Positions 34,002 through 44,835 are shown, counted from the first letter of the stretch. The stretch is 64,000 nt of DNA from Podocnemis expansa (GCA_007922195.1 ML681990.1:38949557-39013556), one strand, 5' to 3'. Numbers and translations are program-made. Notes: generated by a model from the sequence alone, not told the origin.

Positions 34002-34965
34002 TCAACCCACACTGAGTACAGCTCTGCCCAGAGCAGCAGCATCTCTAGCCTGCTGGGCGATGGCGTAGTGTGTCATGAAGGTAAGAACTGATGACCACGT
34101 AGCAGCCCTGCAGATTTCTTGGATCAGGACCTTGGCAAGGATGCCCACAGAGGACACTTGGGCCACGGTAGAGTGGGCTCTAACAGTTCCAGGAAGGGGT
34201 GTTTTTGACCTTCCGTAGCAGTCCTTTATGCAGTTCACAATCCATTTAGAGATACACTGAGAGGATACTGGTGAACCTCTCTTACATTCAGCGACTGCCA
34301 CAAACAGTTGGGGTTGGGGGGGGGGGTCTTGTGAACGGCCGGGTGCACTCAGTGTAAATTAGGAGCGCTCTCCTCAAGTCCAGTGTATGCCACTTCCTCT
34401 GGTTCTGTGTAACCTGGGCATCTGGGTAAAAAACTGGCAAGCAAATTTCTTGGTTAATGTGGAAAGGGGTGGCCACCTTAGGAAGGAAGGATGGGTGGTG
34501 ACGCAAAACCACTTTATCTGGGTAGAACCTCGTGTATGGAGGTTCCAAGGAGAGGGCTTTCAACTCCGAAACCCTTCTAGCAGAGGTGATTGCTACTAAG
34601 AAGGCCACCTTCCAGGACAAAACCAGGAGGGTGGCCGAATCCAAGGGTTCGTAGGGTGGCTCTGTCATTGCCCAGAGGATGATATTCAGGTCCCAACGTG
34701 GGGTCGGCTTACGAGGTTGGGGAAAAAGTCTCTCCACTCCTTTTAGGAATCTGACGGAGGTGGGATGGGAGAAAACTGATTGCCCATCCACACACTCATA
34801 GAGAGCAGAGACTGCCGCTAAACGGACTCTCAGGGAGGAAAGAGAAAGGCTTCCTCCCCGCAGGTCTAGCAGATAGTCGAGGATCAGGTGAATTGGGGCT
34901 GATACAGGGTCTACACACTTGTCCCGGGCCCAAATGGAGAACTGCTTCCTTTTGGCTGTGTACAC
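34002..34965 (-). pseudogene. DIRS D tyrosine recombinase, one frameshift
   Basis: The N-terminal part (34965-34288) has the SAM-like core-binding region and box I ITSARRVSELKALSLEPPYT with the first catalytic Arg. The C-terminal part (34301-34002) has VRAHSTVAQVSSVGILAKVL, where the usual HxxR reads HSTV, so the second Arg is altered. It then has CRAATWSSVLTFMTHYAIAQ with the nucleophile Tyr kept. The two parts are in different frames and meet at a G/C homopolymer (34314-34327). The enzyme would integrate the circular DNA intermediate by site-specific recombination. Confidence 0.82.
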
Positions 34966-35005
34966 GGACCTGGTGGATGGTCTTCTGCTACCAACCAGGA
35001 ATTTC

Positions 35006-36046
35006 TTAACCCTGTCTGAGCAAAGTTTCTCCTACCCACTGAACAGAGAGCATCCAGGCCATCAGGTGTAGGCGGCCCGGGTCTGGGTGCCAAAGGTGCC
35101 CCGAGTCCTGCATCACGAGGTCCGCGTACGGTGGGAGGCAGAGTGGGATCTCTATGGACATGTGCTGCAGGAATGGAAACCAGTTCTGCCTGGGCCAGGC
35201 CAGAGCTATTAGTATTATGTTTGCTCCATCCCTATCGATTTTCAGCAGAACCCTCTGTATTGGGGGAACTGGTGGGAAGGCATACGCCAGGGGCCCCAAC
35301 CAATTGATGAGGAAGGCGTCGGTGAGGGACCCCTCCTCCCAGCCCCTGAGGGAGCAGAACTGGGAGCATTTGCGAGTCTGTTGTCTCGCAAACAAGTCTA
35401 TCTGGGGGAGACTCCATTTGTCTACCAGGAGCAGGAACACCATGTCATGAATGGACCACTTGTGGTTCGCTAGCGGTTTTCTGCTTAGAAAATTCGCCAG
35501 CCCGTTGTCCACCCCAGGTAGGTGGGAGGCCACTGGGATGAATTCCCAGAGAGTTTGCACAACTCCTTGCAAAGTGGCATAGAACGGACCCCTCCCTTGC
35601 CAATTCGTGTAGAACACGGCTGTGGTATTGTCTGTGAGGATCTGGACCGACCTGCCCCGTATCTTGTCTAGGAATGTCAAGCAGGCTAGCCTGATGGCCC
35701 TTAGTTCCTTCACGTTTATCTGGAGAGGGCCGTCCGTGTAGGACCAGAGCCTCTGAGTGGAGAGCCCCCAGAGATGTGCCCCCCCCACCCTGTGCTCGAG
35801 GCATCCCTTATTAAGGTCACTGAGGGCCTGAGGTCTTTGAAGGGAATGCCCCCCATAGCAAAGCGGGGATCCCTCCAAACCTGAAGTGTCTCCAGAGTAT
35901 CCTGGGGGACAGACAGTACCTTGTTCAGGGAGTCCCTCCATATGTGGAACACCGTGGAAAGCCAGATTTGGAAAGGCCTCATCCTCAGGCACGCTGTCTG
36001 GATCACTGAGGTAGAGGCTGCCATGTGACTGAGGAGCTGCAGGCAC
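35006..36046 (-). pseudogene. DIRS D RNase H and linker to recombinase
   Basis: This frame picks up RNase H with INVKELRAIRLACLTFLDKI (catalytic Glu), QILTDNTTAVFYTNWQG (Asp) and the HLPGVDNGLANFLSRK block (last Asp is replaced in the usual AD-LSR motif). The linker LKIDRDGANIILIALAWPRQ is typical of DIRS elements between RNase H and recombinase. The shift relative to the RT frame falls in a run of C residues at about 35779-35787. RNase H would remove template RNA during replication. Confidence 0.8.
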
Positions 36047-36640
36047 CGTCGAGCCTGGTCACGGGGGATATTTGCAGCTCTGTAATGATGGTACAAATGG
36101 ACCAAAATCTGGAGCAGGGTAGGAATGCTAACCCCTTGCGACCATCTAGACGTGCCCCTATGAACTCTGTTTTGGAACGGGCAGAGCTTTGACTTCTCTT
36201 GGTTTATATGGAGGCCCAGATAGTCGCAGAGCCTCACTACTGCTTTGACGTGGCGCTCTACTTGGGAGCTTGATTTCCTGACTATTAACCAGTTGTCTAG
36301 ATAGGGATAAATTCTTATGCTCCGTCTGCACAAGTATGCCGCGACCGGTGCCATGCACTTTGTGAACAGCCTGGAGACCAGGGAGAGTCCAAAAGAGAGA
36401 GAGGTAAACTGAAAGTGGTCGTTTGCCACCATGAGCCTTAGGAACCGCCTGTGGTGGGGCCTTATGGCTATGTGAAAGTAGGTGTCTTTCAGATCAAGGG
36501 CTGCGACCCAATCCCCGGGAGACAGAGACAGAAGGATTTGTGATAGGGAAACCATGCGGAACTTTATTCTCCTTATGTGTTTGTTTAAGGCTCAGAGAGA
36601 TTTCGGGACCAGGAAGTATCAGGAGTAAAACCCTTTTCCC
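35716..36640 (-). pseudogene. DIRS D reverse transcriptase
   Basis: RT domain with GDWVAALDLKDTYFHIAIRP (palm motif with the first catalytic Asp) and FTSLSFGLSLVSRLFTKCM, followed by the active-site box YPYLDNWL. The usual DIRS box is YLDD; here the last catalytic Asp is Asn, so this copy is probably catalytically dead. The frame runs on through the connection region to RDASSTGWGGHISGG, the start of RNase H. It then leaves the RNase H frame at a C-run near 35780. N-terminal RT motifs before about 36555 lie in another frame. Confidence 0.82.
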
Positions 36641-36910
36641 CATTCCTGCTTGGCGACCTTTTCTATGGCTCCGAGGAAGTGGAGTTTCTGGCATTCCATC
36701 TCAAGAAAGTAGGACAGTTCCTGGTTTCCGAGGGATGAACGAGGTGGCGGTTTTCTGTCCCGAAGATTTGAAAGAAAGCGTATACGATACCCCTCCATGA
36801 CCGTCTCGAGGACCCACTGGTCGGATGTGATGTTGGCCCAGTGATGTGTGAAGCGGTGTAAGCAATTGGGGACTGATCAATTCATGGGTTCGCTGGCCGT
36901 ATGGTAACTG

Positions 36911-39100
36911 TCAAAAACGCTGTTTCTTCCCCGACGGGTGTTTGGAGACCTGCCCATGCCTACCCAATTGGGGAACATGGGACTTCTCACTCTTTCCTGA
37001 ATGAACCTTGTCCTTGTCCATGTCCCAAAAGTGATGCTGGGAAAAAAGGATGTACTCTACAGTTGGATCTGTTGTTTTAACTGCTGGAGTTGTTGTTGGA
37101 GTAGTTGATGAGGTTTTAGAGAGCGTGTTAGGTTGCAGGGTGTAAATTCCCAGCGACCAGAGCATGGCCCTCGAGTCTTTCATGCCACGGAGCTTCATGT
37201 CCGTGGACTCGGCAAAAAGGTCAGGGCCTTTGAATGGGAGGTCCTGAATAGTGAGCTGCAACCGTGGAGGTAGGCCCGAACCCTGTAGCCAGGCTGAACG
37301 ATGGATTACTACAGCTGATGCCATCGTATAGGTGGCTGTGTCCACGGCATCCCAGATGGCCATCAGAGCATCTCTGGATGCCATTTCCCCTTCTTTGAGC
37401 ATCATGTCAAAGTCTCTAAGATGATCCTTCGGGACAACGGCACGGAAGCCTTGCATGGCATTTCAGAGGTTAAAGATATACTTTGTCACAAGGGCCAAGT
37501 GGTTTGCTATGCGCAGCTGAAGGGCTGCTGTGGAGTAAACCTTCCTGCCAAGCTGGTCAGGTTTCCTCACCTCCTTATTCTTAGGGGTGCAGCCTGGTTG
37601 ATCTTGTTTCTCTTTCTGGTTCACACCGTCGACGACCAGCGACCCCAGAGTGGGGTGCTGGAACAGAAAAGGGAATTTGTCCTGAGGGACGTGGTACTTA
37701 TGGTCTGTGACCCTGGATACCAGCGGCATCGAGGATAGGGTTTGCTAGCGGGCCTTGATGATGCTGTACACCCTTTCGTGGAGCGGCACAGACACCGTAG
37801 CAGGTGGAGCCCTCTGGCTGACGTCAAAGAGGGAGTTCGCCTCCTCTTGGATGACTCCAAGCTCCAAGTTCAGTTTTGCTGACATGTGTAGCAACTCAAG
37901 GTGGGCACGGGAGTCCTCGTTACAGTCAATCGGTCTCTCAAAGGTGTATTCGTCGGGCGAAGAGGAAGAACGGGCCCGTGATCTACTCTGATGTGTGGAG
38001 TTGGGATTGGGTTCATCACCCAAGAAGTCCAAATCCATGGTCTGTGAGGGGGACCGGATGGAGCGGTGCTGTGAAGCTAAAGTATCATCGGCGGCCATGT
38101 CCAGCCAGTCGTGTGACCAGTCGTTAAGAGACACTCCAGCCTCCAGATGGTGCGGAGGGGAGCAGCCTTGGCTAGGTTGCAGTGGAGTACCCGTAGGGGA
38201 GGGTCCCACTGGTTCAGGCGGGCCCGAGGGTCTGTTCTTGAGTCGAGGCGCAGGTGAGGGAGAGCGCTTACAACACTGTTTACCTAAATGTTCTCCTACT
38301 CTTATTACTATCTTGAGAGGGGAAGAGTGTACCAAGGCTGGAGGTGAAGTCGACGCCGATCCGTGGGACGGGGCCCCCGAGACTTTGGAGCACAGCACCA
38401 AAACATCCCAAGAGGAACGTGGGGAGGAGGCCGGGAAGCAGTCCTCCGCTGAATGTGGTACCGAAGGTGGGCTGGATGGCACCAGGTTGGGAGAGCAGTC
38501 CCCAGTGCCGGATTGCAGTTCCGGCAACGGGCTAGGCAGTACCGGGTCGGTGGGCGGAGCCACTGCCTGCACCAACTGGGCTTCTGGTGCTGAGGTCGGC
38601 ATCGATCTGGTTTTCTTCCATGGTGCCAGCATGTGGACCAGAGAACACATCTGCACCAACATGGAACCCTGCCGCACTGGTGATGCCACTGGCGTTACCA
38701 CCTTGGGTTCGGCACCAGGTTGATTCAGTAACTGTGGTGTTCAGCACCCTGATGGTACCGATGGGGGAGCTGACCATGACTTTAGGCTCAGCACCAGAGG
38801 TCGGTCCCAGGGTTTTGGCACCTGGGCCGATAGGTGAACTGGCGGTGCACTCAGGGCTCAGGTGGCATCAGAGGCTTGTGTGCTGCTCCCGGCAAGGGAT
38901 CGGGGGCGCAGCTCTCTGTCCTTGCAAGTCCTCCTTTTGAAGGACTGGCTGAGGGAGCAGCTCTTGGTGAGATGGAACTCACTGAGGCATGCGAAACATT
39001 TATCGTGCAGATCATCGAGTGGGAAAGCTTTGCAGCATCCTAGGCACGGCTTGAAACCAGGTATCTTAAATTTTGCAGAAGACGACAGGCATTTGCTTAC
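36911..39100 (-). pseudogene. DIRS D gag-like region
   Basis: The 5' part (about 39085-38930) reads PGFKPCLGCCKAFPLDDLHD followed by more Cys/His pairs, the same Cys/His module as in element B. It continues into a long Ser/Pro-rich segment (38701-37745) and then a conserved gag C-terminal block (37456-36911). That block contains SAWLQGSGLPPRLQLTIQDL and FKGPDLFAESTDMKLRGMKD. The gag protein is thought to form the particle in which DIRS RNA is reverse transcribed. The blocks lie in different frames, so the gene is disrupted or the copy is decayed. Confidence 0.7.
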
Positions 39101-39129
39101 ACAAGTTTCTTGGCTGATCCGAAACCGTC

Positions 39130-39320
39130 GCTGAGGGCGGAAAAAGGAACTGGGAGGGTCAGGGTCACGGTCACCTATATAGCTGTGCTCGCGGCATAGA
39201 GGGGGCGTTGGCCGCGTACCCTGACCTGACAGGCTAAGGCTGAAGACTTTCTGAGCTACCGTGCGCTGTGGCTCGTAGACACCTGTAACTGAATGATTTG
39301 AGCAGCACTCGAAGCAGAAG
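39130..39320 (-). repeat. DIRS D right inverted terminal repeat (5' end)
   Basis: Inverted partner of 33640-33825 and the promoter-side end of element D. The TATATAG-type box at about 39170-39180 lies just upstream of the gag Cys/His block. The outer edge reads CACTCGAAG, a motif shared with the outer right ends of elements A and B. Confidence 0.85.
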
Positions 39321-39484
39321 TGCAGGCTACACTAATCTAAGGGCTGCAATAGCCTCCATACAGCAGTCCTAAAGACACACTGCAGTCTCGGATGATTTTA
39401 TTTCCAACTCCCCTGCCCAGCACCGCACTTCTTGGGCTGAGTATTTGATTCAAAATCTGCCCTTACAGCTGGAACTGACATATG

Positions 39485-39914
39485 GGCTATGTCTATATCT
39501 GCCACAGTTAGTTCGGACTTGTTAGCCTGAACTAAGAAGTTCGAGGTTAGTTTGAACTAACCTCGGGTTAGTTTGAACTAACTGTAAACTTCTTAGTTCG
39601 AACTAGAACACATGGTTAGTTCAAACTAACACTTAGTTTGAACTAGAACGTGCGGTTAGTTCAAACTAACTGGCTTAGTTCTAATTTAATAAATTCAAAC
39701 TAAGTCTTAGTCCAGGTCTTGACCGGACTTAGTTCGAACTAAGGCAGTTAGTCTGAACTAAGTGCTGGTACTAACTAGTTCAAACTAAGCTTTCCTTAGT
39801 TTGAACTAACAAATTTCTTAGTTCGAACTAGGGAAAGCCTAGTGTGGCCAGGAGCTAAATTAGTTCAGAGTGAGCCTCCTTAATCTGGACTAATTTGCCA
39901 GCGTAGGCATAGCC
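39485..39914. mobile_element. Palindrome-array MITE (TTAGTTYGAACTAA type)
   Basis: A 430-bp non-coding element starting GGCTATGTCTATATC and ending GCGTAGGCATAGCC. It may be flanked by a 3-bp duplication ATG (39482-39484 and 39915-39917). The interior holds about a dozen copies of a 14-bp palindrome near TTAGTTCGAACTAA or TTAGTTTGAACTAA, in a spaced array. Ends and short duplication suggest a Harbinger-like or related DNA transposon; this is inferred. Confidence 0.7.
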
Positions 39915-40049
39915 ATGGAGTATAAGTATGTGAGATATTTAAAGAATTGTTCAAAGAGAAATTATTAGTTTGTTATTTTTGAATCCTAAGAATGTTAGCT
40001 TAAACAGATTAATTTTAAAGAGATCTTCATATTTGCAAAATCTTTTTAA

Positions 40050-40303
40050 AAATCCATAAACTCAATCTTAAAGCCAGTTAGGTATTTTTTCTACATTGCT
40101 CTCCTTGGACAGTTGTTCCAGAATTTTATTGCTCTGGCTGTTAGAAACCTTTATTTAATTTCAAGCCCAAACTTGTTGATAGCCTTTATATCTATCTGTT
40201 CTTGTGGCAACACTGGCACTTCACTTAAATAACATCTCTTCCTCCCAGGTATTTATCCTTCTGATATATTTATAAAGAGCAATCAGCCGTCATTTGGTTA
40301 GGT
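40050..40303 (-). repeat. CR1 3'-region fragment, left half
   Basis: Contains CTTAAAGCCAGTTAGGTATT, GTTCCAGAATTTTATTGC and TTCAAGCCCAAACTTGTTGA, sequences typical of the 3' region of sauropsid CR1/L3-like LINEs in antisense. It stops at the hAT insertion at 40304 and continues at 42905-43035. Confidence 0.7.
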
Positions 40304-40329
40304 CAGAAGTTTTCAGACTTTATTGCACC

Positions 40330-42320
40330 AGGACCCTCTTCTGACAAGAAAAATTACTTGATGACTCCAGGGCTCTGTGATTCACTATTAGACTAAACGT
40401 TATGCTAACTATTTTAAAATAAAATGTGTGTTATAAGGCCATATCTACAAAAAATAAGATTTTAAATATTTTAAATGAAATATTTTAATTCAGAAGACAA
40501 TTAAAAGACAACCTTTATATCCAGCATTGAAAAAATACAAATATGCAGCTAATGGGAGAGGTAAGCTTGTACTGATGAACACAAATCACTGAAGAGGGGT
40601 TCTGTGAGGCTGAGATAAAGATGGAGGTCATCTTCAACAGTGAGATGGGCCTTATATTTGTTTTGGTGAAGTCAGTGCTGAAAAACCAGCTTTACAGAGA
40701 TGAATGAATGAAAATGGTATGAATGCTTTCAAAGCTGCAGAAAACAGCTCTGGATATTTCCACACAGAAATCCAGAAGTTAGCAAAAAGGTTGCTCAGAA
40801 AATCTCAGCCCCTATATCTCATGATAGGAAAGACCCATTAATGTTTCTATCACCGTAAGTGACATAACAACACTTCTGCACTGTAGGGATTTTTAATCCA
40901 CACCTGTTTTCTGATTCTTTTCAGGAATATACTCCCAAAACTGCAGTTTAAGGCTTTCCATGTGACTGATATTAATGGTTTACAAGTCATGCTTTGACAA
41001 AGCATTTTCACCCACTTCAGAACTGCCACTGTCCACACAAGTATGCTGCAAGGAAAGTTTCTTGATCCAACTTTCAATTTCCACAGTGAAAGAAAAAGAT
41101 AAAAGTACCTCACCCTTGAAGTAAGGTATTTAACACATTCTGTAAGTTCCCTGTCTTGCATCTGATGAAGTGAGACTCCCTCCCACAGAAGCTCATGTGA
41201 TAGATAAATTTGTTAGTCTTTAAAACTCCCACCAGAATCCTTATTTGTTTAACAAATTTAAGCATTCAAAAATGACTGCCAGAAAAGGTATCAAAGCAAG
41301 CTACTTGGTATTGGCAAACTTTTCAGTTAGTTGGGAATCTTTGTCTAAAAGAAAAATTTTTGCTTCCTTTTTTTGCCAAACAAACAACTGATAACCTTTC
41401 ACTAAGATGACCACTGAACTTCTATGTGGTAAAGTAACTGATGGGGCTCAGCATCTTTCTCATCACACAAAATTCCAAAACAGATGTACACCTGTTGAGC
41501 TAGTCTTAATGAAGCTCACTGCATGAACAGCTTCACAGAGAACTTGTTTTAGAATAGGTAGCTTTATTTTGTAACTAGGGCTTGCCTGTGTGTGTACAAT
41601 GCAGTGTGTTCAAACTGCTTGTGATGTAACAGCCTACACTTGGGTGACTAGCTGGCTATTTCTTCCAGTCATTGCACAAACACTGTCACTGCAAATTACA
41701 ACACAGCGCTGCCATTCCAAGCCGGAATCAGAGACAAAAGCATCCAAAAGTGCAAAGAACTCTGCGTAGCATGCTGTGGTAATGGCCCAGAGAGCAGAAT
41801 TTCCTCTTGCTCTTTTATGTCAGTCTCAACTCTTATGTACATCAACAACTGAACAACACCCAAACACATCTGTTGTTTTATCAAACTGAATGGGAAAAAA
41901 AGAACTTTGTCAAAAGTCAAGCAATGACTTTTTCAGTCACATTATTTGCCATAATGTGAAAGTGCTTGGCAACAGTTTCATTAGAGAGGGTAATCGAATC
42001 AAGTTGAGTTGCTGCACCTTACTCTGCCATAATAGAAAATACTTTCTTGGCACAAGGTGGAAAAAATTAATCCTGTAGTACATGAATTCCCAACTTTAAT
42101 TCGTCAAAATATGCCTCAAGGGCTTTCTCATTTGATCGAGCTGTCATTCTCAGGACCATTTTCTGTTCCTTTACCTCTCCCAGCTTTTGCTGAAAAAAAT
42201 CCAGTGGTTTTGTTTGAAGTGAACTGTGCCATGTCTGCAAGTGCCACATTTTTTATGGCTTTAAGCTCTCCTTTGCCAGAACTTCACCACACACCACATA
42301 CACTGGTCATGGGTCCTCCT
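40330..42320 (-). pseudogene. hAT transposase relic (ZBED5/FAM200-like)
   Basis: Broken frames in order give EAYFDELKLGIHVLQD with a following SITLSNETV-like block (42249-42000), then VVQLLMYIRVETDIKEQEEI and LLSGPLP (41870-41780), and finally LTVEDDLHLYLS near 40640 in the C-terminal dimerisation region. These match the catalytic and C-terminal parts of hAT transposases of the ZBED5/FAM200/EPM2AIP1-like type. Stops occur throughout. The transposase would have cut and pasted hAT elements. Confidence 0.68.
41155..41250. repeat. Dispersed repeat copy inside the ZBED-like hAT
   Basis: Contains GATGAAGTGAGACTCCCTCC and AGATAAATTTGTTAGTCTTT, the same family as 100-350. It sits within the transposase relic. 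Confidence 0.6.
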
Positions 42321-42904
42321 GAAAACCAGTCCATGTAAACCTATATTCCAAATATTTTGGATCATATTTGTGGTTTCTTAGGGCCTTTTTTTTAACTGCT
42401 GCTTGGATCCTTGTTGTCAGCCTCTCTCCTGCAGCAAGTGGCACTCAACTCCCCGTCATTACCCTCTTTTCTTCAGAAAATGGTGCCCCCCCCCCCAACT
42501 GAGCACAAAACTTGGGTGAGGGAATGAACCCCACCACTGTCTCTGGAGCTCCCAGCTGGGGCTTCAGCCCCACTGCTGCCAGGGAAGCTCAGGCTTCAGC
42601 CCCCTCTGCCTATTCAGCTTTGGGTCAAGGCTGCAACCTGAAGCTTCAGCTTTCTACCACCTGCAAAGCTTGGGACTTGAGTGTCAGCCTTCTGCTGTTG
42701 CTGAAGCTCCCAGATGGGGCATCACCTATCCCCTCCCACCTCTCCTTGCCCAGGAAGATCGGATCTGGGGCTTGAGCCCCACTGTTGCTTGTGAAACAGC
42801 AGCCTGAGGGCTTCAGTCTCCCAGTCTCTGGGTTGCGGTGCTCGGGACTGAGGGCTTCAGCTCTGGGTTTTCTTCCTTTGCGACCCACAATTAGAGAGCT
42901 GTTG

Positions 42905-43040
42905 GGTTAGACTAAACTAGCCAAGTTCTTTGAGTATCCTCTCATAAGGTAGGTTTTCTAATCCTCTGATCATCCTAACAGCCTTTTTCTGCTCCTGTTC
43001 CAATCTGAATTCATCTTTCCTAAACATGGGAAACTGTGAC
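42905..43040 (-). repeat. CR1 3'-region fragment, right half
   Basis: Continues the CR1 at 40050-40303 beyond the hAT insertion, with AACTAGCCAAGTTCTTTGAG and TTTCTAATCCTCTGATCATC. The interruption indicates that the CR1 is older than the hAT. Confidence 0.65.
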
Positions 43041-44097
43041 GCCGCCTGGCTTTAGAGAATCATTTATTATTTTCATATTAATAATATTTCATATTTGAAA
43101 TAATCCATATGTGACTTGCCATGTTTGGTACCAATGAAAAGATTGTGATCAGCTAAGAACGAGTCTATGGTTTGTATGAAGGTGTCATATCTGTATTAGA
43201 AGCAAGGAACTGGTTTATTCTATTTGTGTTTCAAGTTATTGGATTCAGGGACACTCTTAGACTGGATGTCTACAAACCATTGTCTCCTTAACAGCCCATT
43301 AAGGAAGCTCCCAGGTACAGTGGACCCAGGAAGAAATTGATTGATCCACTAGGAGCTACCCATGTGACTCAGCTCTATTTTGATTTGCAAAAAAATCCAC
43401 ACAGCATGAGGAAGGACAGAGATGATAAAAGGCACCAGTTCCAACTGCATTTTGTCTTCACTGTACAACCAACACCCATCTCTGGAATTATTGCTCTGTG
43501 ACTGGACAAAGGACTGAGGCCCACCCAGGTGCTGGGTGTCTACCAGAGGAACAAGCCTGCAACCTCCAAATTCTTCCATGGACTTGCTTATGGACTCTAA
43601 ATCATTTGTATGTATATGGTTCACTTTGACCCTTTAACATCTCTAATAGGTTTTTGTCCCCCCCATTAAACCTTTAGTTTTAGTTACTAAATGATTGGCT
43701 GGCAGTGTGGTATTTTGGGTTAGGTCCAAGCCTAACTTGTTCTGGGTAATATGACTGGACCTGTTTCTTTAAGAGACCCAGTGGCTAGCTGGGGACCAGA
43801 GAACCTGATGTGCAATAAAGGGGGGCTGTTCCTATTTTGTTATGTTTTGTGATGACCAGTGTGGGGAATCAGAAGCATGTTTTGTGACTGATTGGGAGAC
43901 TGGTTAAAGTACCATCTGCCAGTATTTTGGGAGTCTGGCTCCTGGTTTTACAGCTTGCCCTGATTTTTGCACATTCAGGAGGTTATCTCAGGAGGCCCAG
44001 GTCACAGACACCATAATTACACAAAGTAAACTAGATGAGATCTCACCTTCTATAATAGTACTAACACTGCATGTATGACTTAAATACATATAAAACA
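43041..44097. other. Unclassified repeat-like intron DNA
   Basis: Contains CATTAAACCTTTAGTTTTAG (43669) and a following GATTGGCTGGCAGTGTGG, which looks like part of a known-type interspersed repeat, but I cannot class it. No coding domain was seen. Confidence 0.35.
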
Positions 44098-44300
44098 AAC
44101 AAGGAGACTGGTGGCACTTTTAAAGACTAATAAATTTATTTATTGCATTGCACAAGCGTTTATGGGAGAGAATCCCACTTTGTCATATACTTGAAGATGG
44201 GGAAAATATGACAAATAAATGTGTTAGTTTTTAAAAGTGCCACCAGACTCCTTGTTTGTTTCCCTGGACTAGACAAACACGGCTACCACTTTGGAACTTA
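44098..44300. repeat. Foldback copy of the dispersed repeat
   Basis: AACAAGGAGACTGGTGGCAC with AAAGACTAATAAATTT on the left, and AAATGTGTTAGTTTTTAAAA with GTGCCACCAGACTCCTTG on the right, form an inverted repeat. It lies close beside the CENPK exon at 44406-44541, on its downstream side. Confidence 0.65.
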
Positions 44301-44405
44301 AATACATACAAGTGTTTCTACCTTTCCAGCCTTATGACTTTAAAATTCCATAAAGCCAATTTAAAGAAAAATCTTTCAAATATGATAATTTTAAAGAAAT
44401 CTTAC

Positions 44406-44541
44406 TTTTTTCTTCTTTTTAGCATTTCCGTCTTCCGTTGGGAGAGGAAAATGTTCTTCCAGGAAAGACCCCAGAGCACTCAAGATCTCTTCCTTATATG
44501 TCCTTACTTTCAGCATTTTACTTTTCAGTTCCTGAAATGCT
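44406..44541 (-). CDS. CENPK: CENPK internal exon (136 bp)
   Basis: Encodes FQELKSKMLKVRTYKEEIL followed by SALGSFLEEHFPLP and a terminal Lys-rich run. This matches the CENP-K segment with LGEFLEDHFPLP and KKKKK. Acceptor TTTTTAG lies before 44541 and donor GTAAGA after 44406. Entry is phase 2 and exit phase 0, matching the exon at 32604-32657. The following intron is nearly 12 kb and holds the split CR1 with its hAT insertion, a palindrome-array MITE and DIRS element D. Confidence 0.92.
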
Positions 44542-44835
44542 CTAAAAATCCAATGTAAAAGCAAGCGCCAATGTGACATGTTATTCAATAAAAAGGTATT
44601 GTTACTACAGTAAAAATGGCATCAATAAACTGAATATTGCATAATGCAAGTGCAGCAGCCTGTAGAGTATCTGTAGCATAGATCTCAAAAGTATTACATT
44701 ATTTTATTTATTATTTAATCTTTACTGAATACATCAGACAGCAATATTAGACTTCTAAAATCTGTTTGATTTAATCATCATACTAATAGTCAATCAATTT
44801 AACTTTTTTTTGCAGGAAGAAAATGCCATAAATAC

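Larger units (their letters stand above)
33621..39320 (-). mobile_element. DIRS-type retrotransposon D, near full length
   Basis: A 5.7-kb tyrosine-recombinase retrotransposon on the minus strand, with its 5' end at about 39320. Order along the minus strand: inverted terminal repeat with a TATA-like box near 39172, gag, RT, RNase H, tyrosine recombinase, internal complementary region, second inverted terminal repeat. Both terminal repeats and the internal complementary region are recognisable, so the copy is structurally complete, but its frames carry several shifts. It lies in a CENPK intron in the sense orientation. No target duplication is evident, as expected for recombinase-mediated insertion. 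The DIRS assignment rests on protein motifs and terminal structure. Confidence 0.88.
40304..42904 (-). mobile_element. hAT element with ZBED-like transposase relic, inserted in a CR1
   Basis: A 2.6-kb element beginning CAGAAGTTTTCAGACTT and ending in the inverted-type AGAGAGCTGTTG. Imperfect 8-bp duplications GGTTAGGT (40296-40303) and GGTTAGAC (42905-42912) flank it. The flanking DNA on each side belongs to one CR1 3' region. Inside lies a broken hAT transposase gene on the minus strand. It is also hit by another dispersed repeat at about 41155-41250. Confidence 0.78.

Noticed and set aside
37995..38723. A 242-codon plus-strand open frame
   Set aside because: It is antisense to the DIRS D gag region, which has conserved gag blocks on the minus strand; no domain is visible in the plus frame.
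33621..39320. Possibility that the element is a retrovirus or Gypsy element because of RT and RNase H
   Set aside because: No protease, integrase or direct LTRs; a tyrosine recombinase and inverted terminal repeats point to DIRS.
39500..39850. Regularly repeated palindromes that could suggest a CRISPR array
   Set aside because: Units vary, spacers are short and irregular, the setting is a vertebrate intron, and the ends fit a MITE.
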